Positions 63,549 through 64,000 of a DNA stretch of 64,000 nucleotides are shown here, piece by piece. Each line of letters begins with the position of its first letter. Position 1 is the first letter of the stretch. The notes beneath the pieces were generated by a model. The model saw only the letters and a program-made list of their open reading frames with translations. It did no database searches and was not told the DNA's origin. The position numbers were made by a program, and so were the translations under genes. Origin of the DNA: Sphingobacteriaceae bacterium DW12 (GTDB lineage: Bacteria > Bacteroidota > Bacteroidia > Sphingobacteriales > Sphingobacteriaceae); contig JROE01000011.1 in assembly GCA_000783305.1 (NCBI GenBank), positions 62,001 through 126,000 of the forward strand. Direction: 5' to 3'.

Positions 63549-63603
63549 ATGGCTATGGTAAGGCTATGTAAAGGCTATGTTAACCCTATGTAAAAGGTAT
63601 CTT
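63549..63603 (+). repeat. Five 11-bp direct repeats in exact phase
   Basis: Units start at 63549, 63560, 63571, 63582 and 63593: ATGGCTATGGT, AAGGCTATGTA, AAGGCTATGTT, AACCCTATGTA, AAAGGTATCTT. Spacing is 11 bp throughout, near one helical turn, so bound proteins would line up on one face. TAGCCTTTA at 63532-63540 is an exact inverted copy of 63569-63577. The array lies about 195 bases before the gene at 63798, so it may be its operator. Confidence 0.7.
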
Positions 63604-63797
63604 AACACTTAATTTGATGTTAATAAAATCCCTGCGTATGGTAGAGAAGATGTATTAATAATTTTGTCTTAAAAGAGTACGATCGTGCTGTTTGTCCCAT
63701 CTTTCTTTTGCTAGGGGATAAGCAGCAACTTGAGTAATCTAGAAAATGTTTAAAAAAAGATTACTATACTGTAACGTTTTGCCGGGAGGGGATACTA

Positions 63798-64000
63798 ATG
63801 ATGAAACAAAATATAAAAATTATGGAAAGCAGTTTATATCATTGGAGAAGTGATTTTGGAACTTCGGACAGCTACTTGTATAAAGGAACCCAAAAATTGG
63901 GAACTTTACACAACTCCACATTTGAAGAGAAAGCTATAGCAAGTCTAGGAAATAGTAAGTATACGTTTCAAACCAAGGGAACATTTAGACAGCATACTCA
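63798..64000 (+). CDS. Partial gene cut by the window edge, unknown
   Basis: ATG at 63798 (second ATG at 63801) opens 67 codons with no stop before the window ends; text starts MMKQNIKIMESSLYHWRSDF. A strong purine site GGGAGGGG (63784-63791) lies six bases before the ATG. No signal peptide. SYLYKGTQKLGTLHNSTFEEKA suggests a beta-rich fold; family not recognised. The phased repeats and 200 AT-rich bases upstream are its likely control region. Confidence 0.6.
   Translation, partial: MMKQNIKIMESSLYHWRSDFGTSDSYLYKGTQKLGTLHNSTFEEKAIASLGNSKYTFQTKGTFRQHT

Overview
This window looks like chromosome from a member of the Bacteroidota, most probably Sphingobacteriaceae (Sphingobacterium/Pedobacter-like). 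The evidence is a SusC/SusD pair with a DUF3823 lipoprotein, GH92 and GH18 enzymes, many OmpA-type and lipoprotein-type secreted proteins, a tmRNA whose tag reads GEENYALAA, low-to-moderate GC, and repeated promoters of the Bacteroidota type (TTG or TTTG, about 19-20 bases, TAnnTTTG). I see no phage, insertion sequence, CRISPR array, rRNA or ordinary tRNA gene.

Layout. 1-3.7 kb: deoxyhypusine-synthase-like enzyme, two nearly identical SMR (SugE/Gdx) exporters and a flavin monooxygenase resembling trimethylamine monooxygenase. The monooxygenase mRNA has an unusually long, structured leader with its own 30-codon ORF. 4-18.6 kb: housekeeping and envelope genes (monomeric isocitrate dehydrogenase, Nudix, alkaline phosphatase, DUF937-OmpA protein, porin/Amt pair, lipocalin, DUF4268, S1/P1 nuclease, DUF3857 transglutaminase-like protein) and a tiny acidic peptide gene with its own promoter and terminator. 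19-24.2 kb: GH123-like hydrolase, sugar isomerase-like protein, and an ECF sigma operon. 24.5-36.7 kb: a carbohydrate-use locus with a membrane-spanning sensor/regulator, SusC, SusD, DUF3823, GH92 mannosidase and an AraC regulator. 36.8-41.7 kb: secreted OmpA protein, a seven-repeat lipoprotein, an unknown secreted protein and a GH18 chitinase.

41.9-43.7 kb: tmRNA and a histone H1-like Lys/Ala protein. 43.7-52.6 kb: dipeptidyl carboxypeptidase, a hisG-hisD operon with a histidine-rich leader peptide and attenuator, aconitase and MnmE. 52.7-58.9 kb: small secreted proteins, a radical-SAM/DUF4130 putative DNA-repair pair, a second small peptide gene with its own signals, META lipoprotein, FMN reductase, DoxX and FKBP. 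59-64 kb: GHKL ATPase divergent from an SF1 helicase that converges on a NYN-LOTUS putative RNase, then a noncoding stretch with five 11-bp direct repeats ahead of a gene cut by the window edge.

The most promising things for discovery are the monooxygenase leader (3.46-3.72 kb), the kelch/BTAD transmembrane regulator (24.5 kb), the ATPase-helicase-NYN cluster (59-63.2 kb), the two small peptide genes (17.3 and 56.1 kb) and the phased repeats (63.55 kb). All function calls are from reading the sequence and family knowledge; nothing was searched.
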